A stretch of 32,482 nucleotides of DNA from a virus: positions 1 through 32,482 of the IMG/VR virus record IMGVR_UViG_3300042868_000853, one strand, 5' to 3'. The notes under the pieces are model-generated. The model had not been told where the DNA came from, did no database searches, and saw only the letters and a list, made by a program, of their open reading frames with translations. Shown in pieces: positions 8,310 through 16,218 of this stretch. The position numbers were made by a program, and so were the translations under genes. Each line of letters starts with the position of its first letter. Positions within the stretch are counted from its first letter, which is position 1.

Positions 8310-10089
8310 TATATCAATAGTAAATTTAAGTGCTTATACAAGTCCTGTAATACAAGAAAATAAAAAGAATGATTTTATTGAATATGGAAGTGATAATAAT
8401 TACTTTCAATATTTGATTGATAGGTATCTTTATAGTGCTACAAATGGTGCTATTATAACAGGTGTTGCTAATATGATTTATGGCAAAGGATTAGATGCTT
8501 TAGATTCTAATAAAAAGCCTAATGAATACGCACAAATGAAATCTATTATAAAAGATGCTGATTTAAAGAAAATATCTTTAGAACGCAAACTTTTAGGAAT
8601 GGCTGCAATGCAAGTTGTAATGGAAAAGAAACAAGTAAAACAAGTTTTACACTTTCCAATGCAAACATTAAGAGCAGAAAAATGTAATGATAAAGGAGAG
8701 ATTGAAAATTGGTATTACCATCACGATTGGAAAAATAAAAAACCAACTGAACAAATTAGAAAAATACCTGCTTTTGGATTTGGTAATGGAAATGAAGTTG
8801 AAATATATGTTATTAAACCTTATGTAAGTGGATTTGATTATTATAGTCCTATAGATTATTCTGGTTCTTTACCTTATGCTTTATTAGAAGAAAACATAGC
8901 AGATTATCAAATTAATGATTGTCAAAATGGTTTTAGTGGAACTAAAGTAATCAATTTCAATGCAGGTATTCCTACAGAGGAAATGCGTGATAAAATTAAA
9001 CGTGATGTTCTTTCTAAACTTACAGGTTCAAGAGGTGAAAAAGTAATTGTAGCTTTTAATCAAAATGCTGAATCTAAAACAACTGTAGAAGATTTGCCTT
9101 TAAATGATGCTCCTGCACATTATGAATATTTAAGTAAAGAATGTTTTGAAAAGCTAATTGTAGGACATAGAGTTACTTCTCCAATGTTATTAGGAATTAG
9201 AACAGGTGATGGTGGTTTAGGTAACAATGCAGACGAAATAAAGACTGCTACGCTATTATTTGACAATATAGTAATAAAACCATACCAATTAGAAATAATT
9301 GAAGCATTAGACGTTATTTTAGCTATTAACAATATATCATTAAAGTTATATTTCAAAACAATACAACCTTTAGAATTTATTGATGTATCTGGAATGGATG
9401 CTGAAACAATGGAAGAAGAAACAGGTGTTAAAATGTGTTCGCATAATTTATCAAATGATTCTATTGCAGATTTATTAATTGAAAAAGGAGAAACATTAGG
9501 CGAAGAATGGTTAATAATTGACGAAACAGAAGTTGATTATGATACTGAAGATGAATTAGATTTAGAAATACAAAACATAAATTCTAAAAAAGAAAGTACA
9601 TTATCTAAAATGTGGAATTTTGTAACTACAGGAGTTGCAAGACCAACAAATAAATCAGAACAAGATAAAGTAGTTGATGGTGTAAACTTCATTACACGTT
9701 ATGTTTATAGTGGAAATTTATCAGGTCAAAGAGAATTTTGCAATAAAATGGTAAATGCTGACAAAGTTTATAGAAAAGAAGATATTATTTCTATGGGTGG
9801 TCAAGTTGTAAATGCTGGATTTGGAGTTAAAGGTGCTGATACATATTCTATTTGGTTATATAAAGGTGGAGCAAGATGTGAACATAAATGGTTACGTAGA
9901 ACTTATGCGAATTTAGATGGTGTAAAAATAGACCCAACAAGTCCTAAAGCAAAACCATTAAGCAATGCAATAGCTGAAAAATATGGATATAGAATACGTA
10001 ATGAAAAAGAAGTTTCTATGAAGCCAAGTGATATGCCTACAAAAGGATACACACAAGAGTATTGGAATAAAATGGGATATACAAACTAA
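8302..10089 (+). CDS. Portal protein with C-terminal FC...CxH domain
   Basis: The N-terminal ~400 residues have portal character: an early IYGKGLDAL segment (about 60), a long helix/strand core, and the late segment YEYLSKECFEKLIVGHRVTS with PMLLGIRTGDGGLGNNADE following it (about 273-312). Portals form the dodecameric DNA gate at one capsid vertex and anchor the terminase and tail. The last ~130 residues look like an added domain: FITRYVYSG, REFCNKMV (about 477-484), KVYRKEDI, then GGARCEHKW (522-530). This Cys/His pattern resembles the C-terminal region of MuF/XkdF-type minor head proteins, so the gene may be a portal fused to a minor-head-protein tail. At 595 aa it is longer than most portals, consistent with a fusion. 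Confidence 0.75.
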   Translation: MSNISIVNLSAYTSPVIQENKKNDFIEYGSDNNYFQYLIDRYLYSATNGAIITGVANMIYGKGLDALDSNKKPNEYAQMKSIIKDADLKKISLERKLLGMAAMQVVMEKKQVKQVLHFPMQTLRAEKCNDKGEIENWYYHHDWKNKKPTEQIRKIPAFGFGNGNEVEIYVIKPYVSGFDYYSPIDYSGSLPYALLEENIADYQINDCQNGFSGTKVINFNAGIPTEEMRDKIKRDVLSKLTGSRGEKVIVAFNQNAESKTTVEDLPLNDAPAHYEYLSKECFEKLIVGHRVTSPMLLGIRTGDGGLGNNADEIKTATLLFDNIVIKPYQLEIIEALDVILAINNISLKLYFKTIQPLEFIDVSGMDAETMEEETGVKMCSHNLSNDSIADLLIEKGETLGEEWLIIDETEVDYDTEDELDLEIQNINSKKESTLSKMWNFVTTGVARPTNKSEQDKVVDGVNFITRYVYSGNLSGQREFCNKMVNADKVYRKEDIISMGGQVVNAGFGVKGADTYSIWLYKGGARCEHKWLRRTYANLDGVKIDPTSPKAKPLSNAIAEKYGYRIRNEKEVSMKPSDMPTKGYTQEYWNKMGYTN

Positions 10090-10096
10090 TTAAGAT

Positions 10097-10597
10097 ATGG
10101 CACAAGGACTTTTTATAAGCACAAATGATATAGTTAAATTTACTAATTTGAATGGTAATTTAGACCCTGATATTTATACACAATATATTTATCAAGCACA
10201 ACAATTACACATACAAAATTATTTAGGAACTAAACTATACGACAAAATTAATGATGGTATTGTTGCAGGTAATTTAGCTGCTCCATATACAACGCTTTTA
10301 AGCAAATATATTAAGCCAATGGTAATACATTGGGCAATGGTAGAGTTTTTGCCTTACGCTGCTTATAAAGTATCAAATAAAGGAGTATTCAAACATAATT
10401 CTGAAAACAGTTCTACAGTTGAAAAATCTGAAATAGACTTTTTAATTGAAAAAGAAAGAGATGTTGCACAATCTTATACAAATCGTTTTATTGATTATAT
10501 GAGTTTTAATCAAAATTTATTTCCTGAATATACTGCTAATTCAAATGCTGATGTATTTCCAGACCACAATGCAAACTTTACAGGATGGGTACTATAA
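10097..10597 (+). CDS. Head-tail connector / adaptor-like protein
   Basis: A 166-aa protein directly downstream of portal. It is mainly helical, with an early FISTNDIVKFTNLNGNLD segment, a central IQNYLGTKLYDKIND stretch (about 38-52) and a hydrophobic MVIHWAMVEFLPYAAYK helix (about 75-91). This arrangement resembles gp6-type adaptor proteins that form the ring below the portal. The family assignment rests on position, size and helical layout. Confidence 0.6.
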   Translation: MAQGLFISTNDIVKFTNLNGNLDPDIYTQYIYQAQQLHIQNYLGTKLYDKINDGIVAGNLAAPYTTLLSKYIKPMVIHWAMVEFLPYAAYKVSNKGVFKHNSENSSTVEKSEIDFLIEKERDVAQSYTNRFIDYMSFNQNLFPEYTANSNADVFPDHNANFTGWVL

Positions 10598-10674
10598 AAG
10601 AAACATACAAGCCAAAAGAAACTAACGTAAAAAAGTTAGAGGTATTTTTAAACAAACTAAATAAAGACAAATAA
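10585..10674 (+). CDS. 29-aa coupled mini-ORF
   Basis: A 29-codon ORF (MGTIKETYKPKETNVKKLEV...) overlaps the end of the connector gene by 13 bases and ends TAATG, sharing a base with the next start. It is Lys-rich and hydrophilic. The tight junctions at both ends support translation, but it may serve only to couple ribosomes between neighbours. No family recognised. Confidence 0.4.
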   Translation: MGTIKETYKPKETNVKKLEVFLNKLNKDK

Positions 10675-11009
10675 TGGCTTTAGATTTTACACATATAAAA
10701 GGAGATACATTTGAATTAGTAAACTTTCAAATGCTTGTTAATTCGGTAGCTTTAAATTTAACAGGTTGCACATTACGTATGCAATTAAGAAAAGAATATG
10801 GAGGAGTAATATTTCTTTCATTAACTTCTGTTGCAAGTGCTGGAATAACAATTACAAATGCTGCTACAGGTTCATTTAGAATTAATAGGCAAATAATAAA
10901 TTTAGATGCTTATAATTATATTTATGATATTGAACTTATAAAAGCAGATGGTACTGTTAAAACTTATATAAGTGGTAATTTTTCAATAACTAATGACGTA
11001 ACACGATAG
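10674..11009 (+). CDS. Beta-sandwich protein next to tail fibre
   Basis: A 111-aa protein with an early FTHIKGDTFELVNFQ stretch, LTGCTLRMQLRKEYGG (about 29-44), ITNAATGSFRIN and a C-terminal YIYDIELIKADGTVKTYISG with terminal DVTR. This pattern recurs in small beta-sandwich domains next to tail fibres or baseplate adaptors such as BppU-like N-terminal domains. It probably links the following fibre to the tail or acts as its chaperone (inference). Two bases separate it from the fibre gene. Confidence 0.55.
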   Translation: MALDFTHIKGDTFELVNFQMLVNSVALNLTGCTLRMQLRKEYGGVIFLSLTSVASAGITITNAATGSFRINRQIINLDAYNYIYDIELIKADGTVKTYISGNFSITNDVTR

Positions 11010-11011
11010 TA

Positions 11012-13402
11012 ATGGCAAACGATATAATAGATATTAATGTTTATGAAACAACTGAAACAGTTGCAATAACTGTAAATCCAAATTTAACTACTGTAAATGT
11101 TAATCAAGTTACAGGTGGCGGAGGAGTTACAAATTTAAGTACAACACAAACTGCAAGTAATTTTACAATTAATTCAGATACTGGAGATGATGCAATCGTG
11201 CCTTTAGGGAATGGTACTTTAGCAGGTGCTACTTTAAACGATTATACTACTGCTGAAAAAACAAAATTAAGTGGCATTGAAACAGGTGCAGAGGTAAACG
11301 TAAACGCTGATTGGAATGCAGTTAGTGGCGATGCTCAAATATTAAATAAACCTACAATTCCAGCATCTTCACCTATAACTATTGTAAATAATAATAGTCT
11401 TTTTTCAACTGGATTGATTGATACTGGAGAAAATTCAACTGCTACTAATTCAATTTTTCTTGGAGATGGTGCTGGTTATGGTACAACAACCGCAAATAAT
11501 TCAAATTTTATTGGAGCAGGGACTGGTTATAATGCAAGCTATGCTAATGATTCAAATTTCATTGGAACTGGAGCTGGTATTGGAGCATCAAGTGCTAATA
11601 ATTCAAATTTCTTTGGTAAAGATGCTGGTACTAATGCATCAGGTGCTAATAATTCAAATTTATTAGGATATAAAGTTGGTAAGTCTTTTACTGATAATAA
11701 TATAAGTTCAAATAATATAATTATAGGCACAAATATTTCATTGCCAAATGCAGCAGTGGATAGTATAAATTTAGGTGGTGTATTATTTGGCACAGGAACT
11801 CATTCGGATATATCAGGAGACCCATCAATTACCCCTATATTAGGAGGCAAAATAGGTATAGGAGTTGTAGACCCAACAAATACATTACATATATACTCTG
11901 AAACAGCAAATACATCAGGGTTAAGACTTGAAAGATTAACAAGTGCATCTCCTTCAAGTACTGGTAAATTAATTGGTGTTGACTCAAGTGGTAATGTTGT
12001 TACTTTAGAAGGTGCAGGTGGCGGAGGTTCAAGTGTTAATTATTATTTAAACGGTGGTACAAGTCAGGGTACTTTTGGAGGTACAACTTATTATGAATTT
12101 AGCAAGACTCCCGTAATAGGAACAGGTGCAGACTTTAATAGAAATACAAATGGATATATAGCTTCATTTATAACTGATGTAGCCGACCCTTCATTATTAC
12201 TTATTCCTGCTGGAAATTGGAATTTAGAATTTTTCTTTTCTTCAAGTTCTGCTGGTGGTTCACCTTCATTTTATGCTGAATTGTATAAATACGATGGAAC
12301 TACATTTACCTTAATTGCAAGTGGTTCTGCTGCTCCTGAAGGAATAACAAATGGAACGGCTATCGATGCTTATTTTACTGCATTAGCAGTGCCTGAAACG
12401 GTATTAACAGTTAATGATAGATTAGCTATTAGAGTATATGTAAATGCTTCAAGCAAAACAATTACACTACATACACAAAACGGACACCTTTGTGAGGTAA
12501 TAACAACATTTTCAACAGGATTAACTGCTTTAAATGGATTACAAGCACAAGTTCAGAATTTTGCAACAGGAACAACAGGAACAGACTTCGCTATTAATTC
12601 AAGTGGAAGTACACATACATTTAATTTACCTGATGCAAGTGCAACTGCAAGAGGAGCAATTACAACAGGAACACAAACTATTGCTGGGGCAAAAACATTT
12701 AATTCACCTGCTGATGTTCCTATAACTGCTCTTTCTCAATCCGAATATGGAATATTTGCTGGGTCTGATAATAATGCAGCTATATTTGCACAATCTTTAA
12801 ATGGAGATGGCATACAATCTTTTGCATTGGGTGGTGGGATTGGTATACACGCATATTCGGATTTAGCTGCTGGTGGAGTTTTTGAAACTGTAACAGGTTC
12901 TAATATTGCTGAATTTAAAACATCTAGTGTATTAAAAGCTTATATTAATAGCGTAGGAACTGTAATAGGAACAGGCTTAAACGCTTCAGGACAAACTATA
13001 AATACTATTGCTTCATTTGATGCAGGCAAAAACGTGGTTAGTTTATCTACCGCAACCTATCCAAGTCTTACTGAATTAGCGCTATTAAAAGGAGTTTCAG
13101 GAAGTTCTGTTCAAACACAATTAGATGGTAAAGTATCAACTAACACTGCTATTACAGGAGCAACAAACACTAAAATAACTTATGATGCAAAGGGATTAGT
13201 AACTGCTGGAACTACATTAATTGAATCAGATATCCCTACACTTTCACAATCTAAAGTTACAAATTTAACAACTGATTTAACAGGTAAAATATCAAAGAAT
13301 ATAGCTACAACATACACCACAAATACAATAACAACAGTAACAGCTGCTGAATATGCTGCAATAGGAACAAAAGACGCTACAACACTTTATTTTATAGTAT
13401 GA
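11012..13402 (+). CDS. Tail fibre / receptor-binding structural protein
   Basis: The 796-aa protein is a modular fibre. A short N-terminal region (DINVYETTETVAITVNPN) is followed by a tail-fibre module with YTTAEKTKLSGIETGAEVNV (about 76-95) and ILNKPTIP (about 110). Five 17-residue YadA-head-like repeats (about 146-225, unit of type NSNFIGxGxGxxASxAN) come next, then a beta-rich globular region (about 345-500). Repeated fibre shafts (GAITTGTQTIAGAKTF, about 546-561) lead to a C-terminus with VTAAEYAAIGTKDATTLYFIV. The terminal AEY ... TLYFI ending is common in trimeric phage fibres. It likely mediates host attachment together with the following protein, whose start overlaps this stop. Confidence 0.8.
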   Translation: MANDIIDINVYETTETVAITVNPNLTTVNVNQVTGGGGVTNLSTTQTASNFTINSDTGDDAIVPLGNGTLAGATLNDYTTAEKTKLSGIETGAEVNVNADWNAVSGDAQILNKPTIPASSPITIVNNNSLFSTGLIDTGENSTATNSIFLGDGAGYGTTTANNSNFIGAGTGYNASYANDSNFIGTGAGIGASSANNSNFFGKDAGTNASGANNSNLLGYKVGKSFTDNNISSNNIIIGTNISLPNAAVDSINLGGVLFGTGTHSDISGDPSITPILGGKIGIGVVDPTNTLHIYSETANTSGLRLERLTSASPSSTGKLIGVDSSGNVVTLEGAGGGGSSVNYYLNGGTSQGTFGGTTYYEFSKTPVIGTGADFNRNTNGYIASFITDVADPSLLLIPAGNWNLEFFFSSSSAGGSPSFYAELYKYDGTTFTLIASGSAAPEGITNGTAIDAYFTALAVPETVLTVNDRLAIRVYVNASSKTITLHTQNGHLCEVITTFSTGLTALNGLQAQVQNFATGTTGTDFAINSSGSTHTFNLPDASATARGAITTGTQTIAGAKTFNSPADVPITALSQSEYGIFAGSDNNAAIFAQSLNGDGIQSFALGGGIGIHAYSDLAAGGVFETVTGSNIAEFKTSSVLKAYINSVGTVIGTGLNASGQTINTIASFDAGKNVVSLSTATYPSLTELALLKGVSGSSVQTQLDGKVSTNTAITGATNTKITYDAKGLVTAGTTLIESDIPTLSQSKVTNLTTDLTGKISKNIATTYTTNTITTVTAAEYAAIGTKDATTLYFIV
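11447..11680 (+). repeat. 51-bp tandem repeats encoding YadA-like 17-aa units
   Basis: Units begin at 11447, 11498, 11549, 11600 and 11651, with the last one incomplete. Each encodes about 17 residues of type N-S-N-F-I-G-x-G-x-G-x-x-A-S-x-A-N. In trimeric adhesins such units stack as left-handed beta-rolls. Copies differ in sequence, so this is an old, in-frame protein repeat rather than a fresh slippage product, though copy number could still vary between relatives. Confidence 0.85.
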
Positions 13403-14379
13403 GTATAGCACTAGGATTAAATAGTTTAACAGATATAAAGTTTGGTACTAATCAAATAAGTTCGGTTTACCTTGGTAACAATCTTGTATGGAGTAATTTT
13501 TCTTATATTTTAGATTTATACCCATCAGCACATCACGCTTATTCTTTACGAAAATTAAGGAGTGCTTATACAGGATTTTGTTTAAGAGTTAGAAGAACTG
13601 CAATAACTTCAACTGAAGTCAATGTAAGTTTTGATTCTAATAATACAATTAGTTTAAACAGTCCAATAACTTATGCTTCTGGAACTGCTACAACTGCAAC
13701 TACTTTAGGACAATTTGCTGCAATAGCTGGATATGGAGCTGCTGATATTGGAGTAACTGCTAATCAAAATATTTTTGTGGTAACTTGGTATGACCAAAGT
13801 GGTACTAATATAAATCCAACTAATGCAACTGCAGGGCAACAACCAAGATTAGTAAATTTAGGTAATTTAGAGTTATCAGGTGGTAAAGTAGCGGTTAGAT
13901 TTATATCTGCAAATTCTAATCGTTTAAATGTATCAAGCACTAATATGTTTTTTAATAATTTATCACACTATGTAGTAGCTACGCCATTAACTACAGCAAC
14001 AGCCGCACAGACATTTACATCATTAAATTCAACAAATTCGCCAAGATGGTATTTGCCAAGAATTCCAGCTACTGATTTATCTAATATATATATATCCTAT
14101 AGTACAGATGCAACACATCTTTCAAATGCAAATGACGGTGTAACTAGATTGTATTCAATAGTCGCGGGAAGCAGTACATACACAGCATATAGAAATACAA
14201 CATCAATAGGTACAGGAGCTTCATTTACAAACGCTACACTATCAATGCCCCTTGGTTTTTCTGGAAATGCATCGTTTCCGTCTTCTGCTAACGGATATAT
14301 TCAGGAGTCAATTATTTGGAAAAATCAATCAAATGTTACAAATATTCAAACAAATATAATAAATTATTATGGTTTATAA
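13399..14379 (+). CDS. Tail tip protein with AbfB-like jelly-roll domain
   Basis: The 326-aa protein overlaps the fibre gene (ATGA). The N-terminal ~35 residues (LTDIKFGTNQISSVYLGNNLVW) look like a virion-attachment segment. From residue 45 on it has AYSLRKLRSAYTGFCLRVRR and later VVTWYDQSGTNINPTNAT (about 127-144). These are hallmarks of the concanavalin-type catalytic domain of alpha-L-arabinofuranosidase B, as also seen in phage tail proteins. Whether it cleaves or merely binds glycans is not decidable here. It probably contributes to receptor recognition on capsule or surface polysaccharide. Confidence 0.65.
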   Translation: MSIALGLNSLTDIKFGTNQISSVYLGNNLVWSNFSYILDLYPSAHHAYSLRKLRSAYTGFCLRVRRTAITSTEVNVSFDSNNTISLNSPITYASGTATTATTLGQFAAIAGYGAADIGVTANQNIFVVTWYDQSGTNINPTNATAGQQPRLVNLGNLELSGGKVAVRFISANSNRLNVSSTNMFFNNLSHYVVATPLTTATAAQTFTSLNSTNSPRWYLPRIPATDLSNIYISYSTDATHLSNANDGVTRLYSIVAGSSTYTAYRNTTSIGTGASFTNATLSMPLGFSGNASFPSSANGYIQESIIWKNQSNVTNIQTNIINYYGL

Positions 14380-14539
14380 ATACAACACTTACGAAGAAGC
14401 ACAAACAGCGTTAAACACCGTAAATACTTATTTTGGTTTACCTTGTGGCGAGACATTAAGATGGACAGATATTGAAGAAGGAGATGGATTTTGGTATTTA
14501 TCTGCCGAAAGATTAGAAGAAGTATTAGGAAATGAATAA
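14369..14539 (+). CDS. 56-aa acidic protein between fibre and lysis genes
   Basis: This 56-aa ORF starts inside the last codons of the tail tip gene and ends overlapping the holin-like gene (ATGAATAA). It reads MVYKYNTYEEAQTALNTVNT, then YFGLPCGETLRWTDIEEGDG, FWYLSAERLEEVLG. The layout (Tyr/Glu-rich helix, GLP turn, DGFWY) recurs, to my memory, in small proteins near fibres of Bacteroidota phages. Possible roles include fibre chaperone; function unknown. Confidence 0.65.
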   Translation: MVYKYNTYEEAQTALNTVNTYFGLPCGETLRWTDIEEGDGFWYLSAERLEEVLGNE

Positions 14540-14708
14540 TTTAGATAAAATATTAAATAAGATTATATCACGCAAATTAATGGTGTTTGTAATAGCTTGT
14601 TGTGGATTATTTGCAGGGGATTTAACTTCACAAGATTGGGTAGTGATAGCTACTGCTTATGTAAGCATTCAAGGATTTACGGATATAGTTGCAAAATTAA
14701 AAAGTTAG
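14532..14708 (+). CDS. Holin-like small membrane protein
   Basis: The 58-aa protein has an N-terminal amphipathic stretch (NNLDKILNKIISRK) and two hydrophobic segments, LMVFVIACCGLFAG (about 16-29) and WVVIATAYVSIQGF (about 36-49), joined by a short polar turn, with a charged C-terminus (DIVAKLKS). It lies two genes upstream of the endolysin. The SRK-hydrophobic-W...QG..D layout fits small holins. Holins form the inner-membrane lesions that trigger lysis. The next gene, also membrane-anchored, could be the holin instead or an antiholin. Confidence 0.65.
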   Translation: MNNLDKILNKIISRKLMVFVIACCGLFAGDLTSQDWVVIATAYVSIQGFTDIVAKLKS

Positions 14709-14709
14709 A

Positions 14710-15003
14710 ATGGAATTTCAAGAAAAAGAAAGATTAGACAGAATGGAACAACACCTTCGTTTAATAAAAGAAGATTTACAACACATATCAAGTGCTTTAG
14801 TAGGTTCTAAAGTAAATGGTAATAAAGGTGTTATTTCTGATATTGATTCTATAAGACACGATATAGAAGTTCTTAAAGAAAAGTTAGAATTTATTGAATT
14901 AGATATGGCTAAAAAGTCCGTTTATATCGGCCAATTAAAATTTGTCGCAGGTTTATTAACTGCTGGATTAGTTGGAACAATAATTAAATTACTATCAAAA
15001 TGA
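14710..15003 (+). CDS. Coiled-coil protein with C-terminal membrane anchor (lysis cassette)
   Basis: The 97-aa protein has an N-terminal coiled coil (about 1-35 and 45-65, EKERLDRMEQHLRLIKEDLQ) and one C-terminal hydrophobic segment (about 75-93, FVAGLLTAGLVGTIIKLL). The topology suggests a C-tail-anchored inner-membrane protein with a soluble coiled-coil domain. Position between the holin-like gene and endolysin (overlap ATGA with the latter) indicates a lysis role, perhaps holin or holin regulator. It resembles haemolysin XhlA-type proteins in layout, but I cannot confirm homology. Confidence 0.6.
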   Translation: MEFQEKERLDRMEQHLRLIKEDLQHISSALVGSKVNGNKGVISDIDSIRHDIEVLKEKLEFIELDMAKKSVYIGQLKFVAGLLTAGLVGTIIKLLSK

Positions 15004-15449
15004 AATTAGACAATAAAGGCTATATGTTAATTTGTGAATTTGAAGGGTTTAGTGCTAAACCATATCTATGCCCTGCAAAATTAGCTACTATTGGTTATGG
15101 TAACACATTTTATAAGGATGGTAAAAAAGTTACTATGGTCGATAAAGAAATAACTAAAGCTGAAGCATTTGATATGTTTAAAGATATTGCTGATAATTTT
15201 GCTAAAAGAGTTTCTAAATGTGTTACACAACCATTAACACAAAATCAATTTAATAGTTTAGTTTCATTTGCTTATAATGTTGGAGTTGCAAATTTTATGA
15301 GAAGCACATTATTAAAGAAAGTAAATAATAATAGATTAGACCATTCTATTGCAGATGAATTTTTAAAATGGGATAAAGTAGGAACTAAAAAATTAGCAGG
15401 TTTAACTAAAAGACGACAAATTGAAGCAGACAATTATTTCACGAAATAA
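15000..15449 (+). CDS. Endolysin, GH24 phage lysozyme
   Basis: A 149-aa muramidase of the phage lysozyme family (GH24). The catalytic triad pattern E-x8-[DC]-x5-T is visible as Glu15 (CEFEGF), Cys24 (PYLCPAK) and Thr30 (LATIGYGNT). Cys replaces the more usual Asp, as in P1-like lysozymes. A conserved QPLTQNQFNSLVSFAYNVG segment (about 78-96) and a C-terminal GLTKRRQIEADNYF close the domain. There is no signal peptide or SAR anchor at the N-terminus, so export should rely on the holin. Length matches the family. Confidence 0.92.
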   Translation: MKLDNKGYMLICEFEGFSAKPYLCPAKLATIGYGNTFYKDGKKVTMVDKEITKAEAFDMFKDIADNFAKRVSKCVTQPLTQNQFNSLVSFAYNVGVANFMRSTLLKKVNNNRLDHSIADEFLKWDKVGTKKLAGLTKRRQIEADNYFTK

Positions 15450-15912
15450 AGGGGTTATTACATTTTGGTTATCAGTTATATTAGCTACAATTTCAATCAC
15501 AATATTATCATCTTGTTCAACAAGAAAAGTAGTAATAGAAGAAGTTAAAAAAGATTCTTTGTCCCAAATTTACACTAAAATAGAGACGAAAGAAGATATT
15601 AAAATTGAAACTAAAAATGATATTGTAACTGATGAATTTATAATTACTCCATTAGATACTTGTAAAGATATTGTAATAAACGGTATAACGTACAAAAACG
15701 TTGTTTTAAGACACATAAATACAAAAGACAATAGTTTACATAAAGAAGATATAAAAGTGTCTAAAATCGAAGATAAACAACAAACTACAAAGATTAAAGA
15801 AAATACAAAAGTTAAAAATATAGAAAAAACTTCTAATCCAATAGGATATATTTTAATTATAATTATAATTTATTTAGTATGGCAAAACAGACGGTGGTTT
15901 CTACCCGTATAG
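15421..15912 (+). CDS. Probable unimolecular spanin (u-spanin)
   Basis: This ORF starts at TTG 15421 (overlapping the endolysin by 29 bases) and encodes about 163 aa. I see no in-frame ATG before the signal peptide. Residues 11-31 are a hydrophobic signal ending in the lipobox LSSC, with Cys32 as lipidation site. A charged, mostly extended/helical Lys/Asp/Glu-rich middle (about 33-135) follows, and one C-terminal transmembrane segment (about 139-155, IGYILIIIIIYLVW) ends it. A lipoprotein N-terminus plus C-terminal membrane anchor is the defining topology of u-spanins (T1 gp11 type), which join outer and inner membranes in the last step of Gram-negative lysis. Position directly after endolysin supports this. 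No separate Rz/Rz1 pair is visible. Confidence 0.7.
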   Translation: MKQTIISRNKGVITFWLSVILATISITILSSCSTRKVVIEEVKKDSLSQIYTKIETKEDIKIETKNDIVTDEFIITPLDTCKDIVINGITYKNVVLRHINTKDNSLHKEDIKVSKIEDKQQTTKIKENTKVKNIEKTSNPIGYILIIIIIYLVWQNRRWFLPV

Positions 15913-16013
15913 AAACTAATATTTCAAGACCAGGTGTACATTCAAAAACAAAATCTTCTAAATTAAAATCTTCTAAAAATTATCAAAAGAAATACAAAGG
16001 TCAGGGTAGATAA
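15879..16013 (+). CDS. 44-aa basic conserved-type phage protein
   Basis: A 44-aa ORF overlaps the spanin 3' end by 34 bases in another frame. It reads MAKQTVVSTRIETNISRPGV, then a very basic Lys/Ser tail (HSKTKSSKLKSSKNYQKKY) ending KGQGR. I associate the RPGVHxKxKxSKLKSSKNY pattern with short proteins found in lysis regions of Bacteroidota phages. A basic, likely disordered peptide; function unknown. Confidence 0.6.
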   Translation: MAKQTVVSTRIETNISRPGVHSKTKSSKLKSSKNYQKKYKGQGR

Positions 16014-16218
16014 ATTTGGCATATAGTAGCCTTCTCCACACTTTGTTTTTTGTTATTTATTTTGTTTCTTTTTGGTTATTTATTTTAATCTTTTTTTTAA
16101 ATACTTATTTTGTTTTTTTGATTACAAGGCAAAGTTACAGGATAAAAAATTAAAACAATACTATTTTAAAATAAAGTTATTGTATGTTAATGTTAATAAT
16201 GTATAATTATATTTGTAT
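16014..16218 (+). other. 205-bp non-coding junction between late and early regions
   Basis: No ORF of note on either strand. The + strand switches from purine-rich to strongly T-rich (about 16041-16125, with several T4-T8 runs) and then to A/T-mixed sequence ending in the promoter-like element at 16208. A weak GGC/GCC hairpin near 16018-16033 could help terminate late transcription. Possible roles are late terminator, origin-proximal sequence or simple spacer; none is proven. Confidence 0.5.
16208..16215 (+). promoter_or_regulatory. TAnnTTTG -7 element
   Basis: TATATTTG matches the Bacteroidota -7 consensus TAnnTTTG. A weak -33-like TTATTG is at 16177-16182, slightly far. The HNH ORF's ATG at 16219 lies three bases downstream, so the transcript would be leaderless or nearly so. 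Confidence 0.5.

Noticed and set aside
11447-11680. CRISPR-like regular repeats.
   Set aside because: The 51-bp periodicity is in-frame protein repetition without unique spacers; no CRISPR array or cas gene seen.
11418-11793. Long alternative-frame and reverse-strand ORFs in the fibre gene.
   Set aside because: They are shadows of the 51-bp in-frame repeats; the strong fibre frame explains the region.
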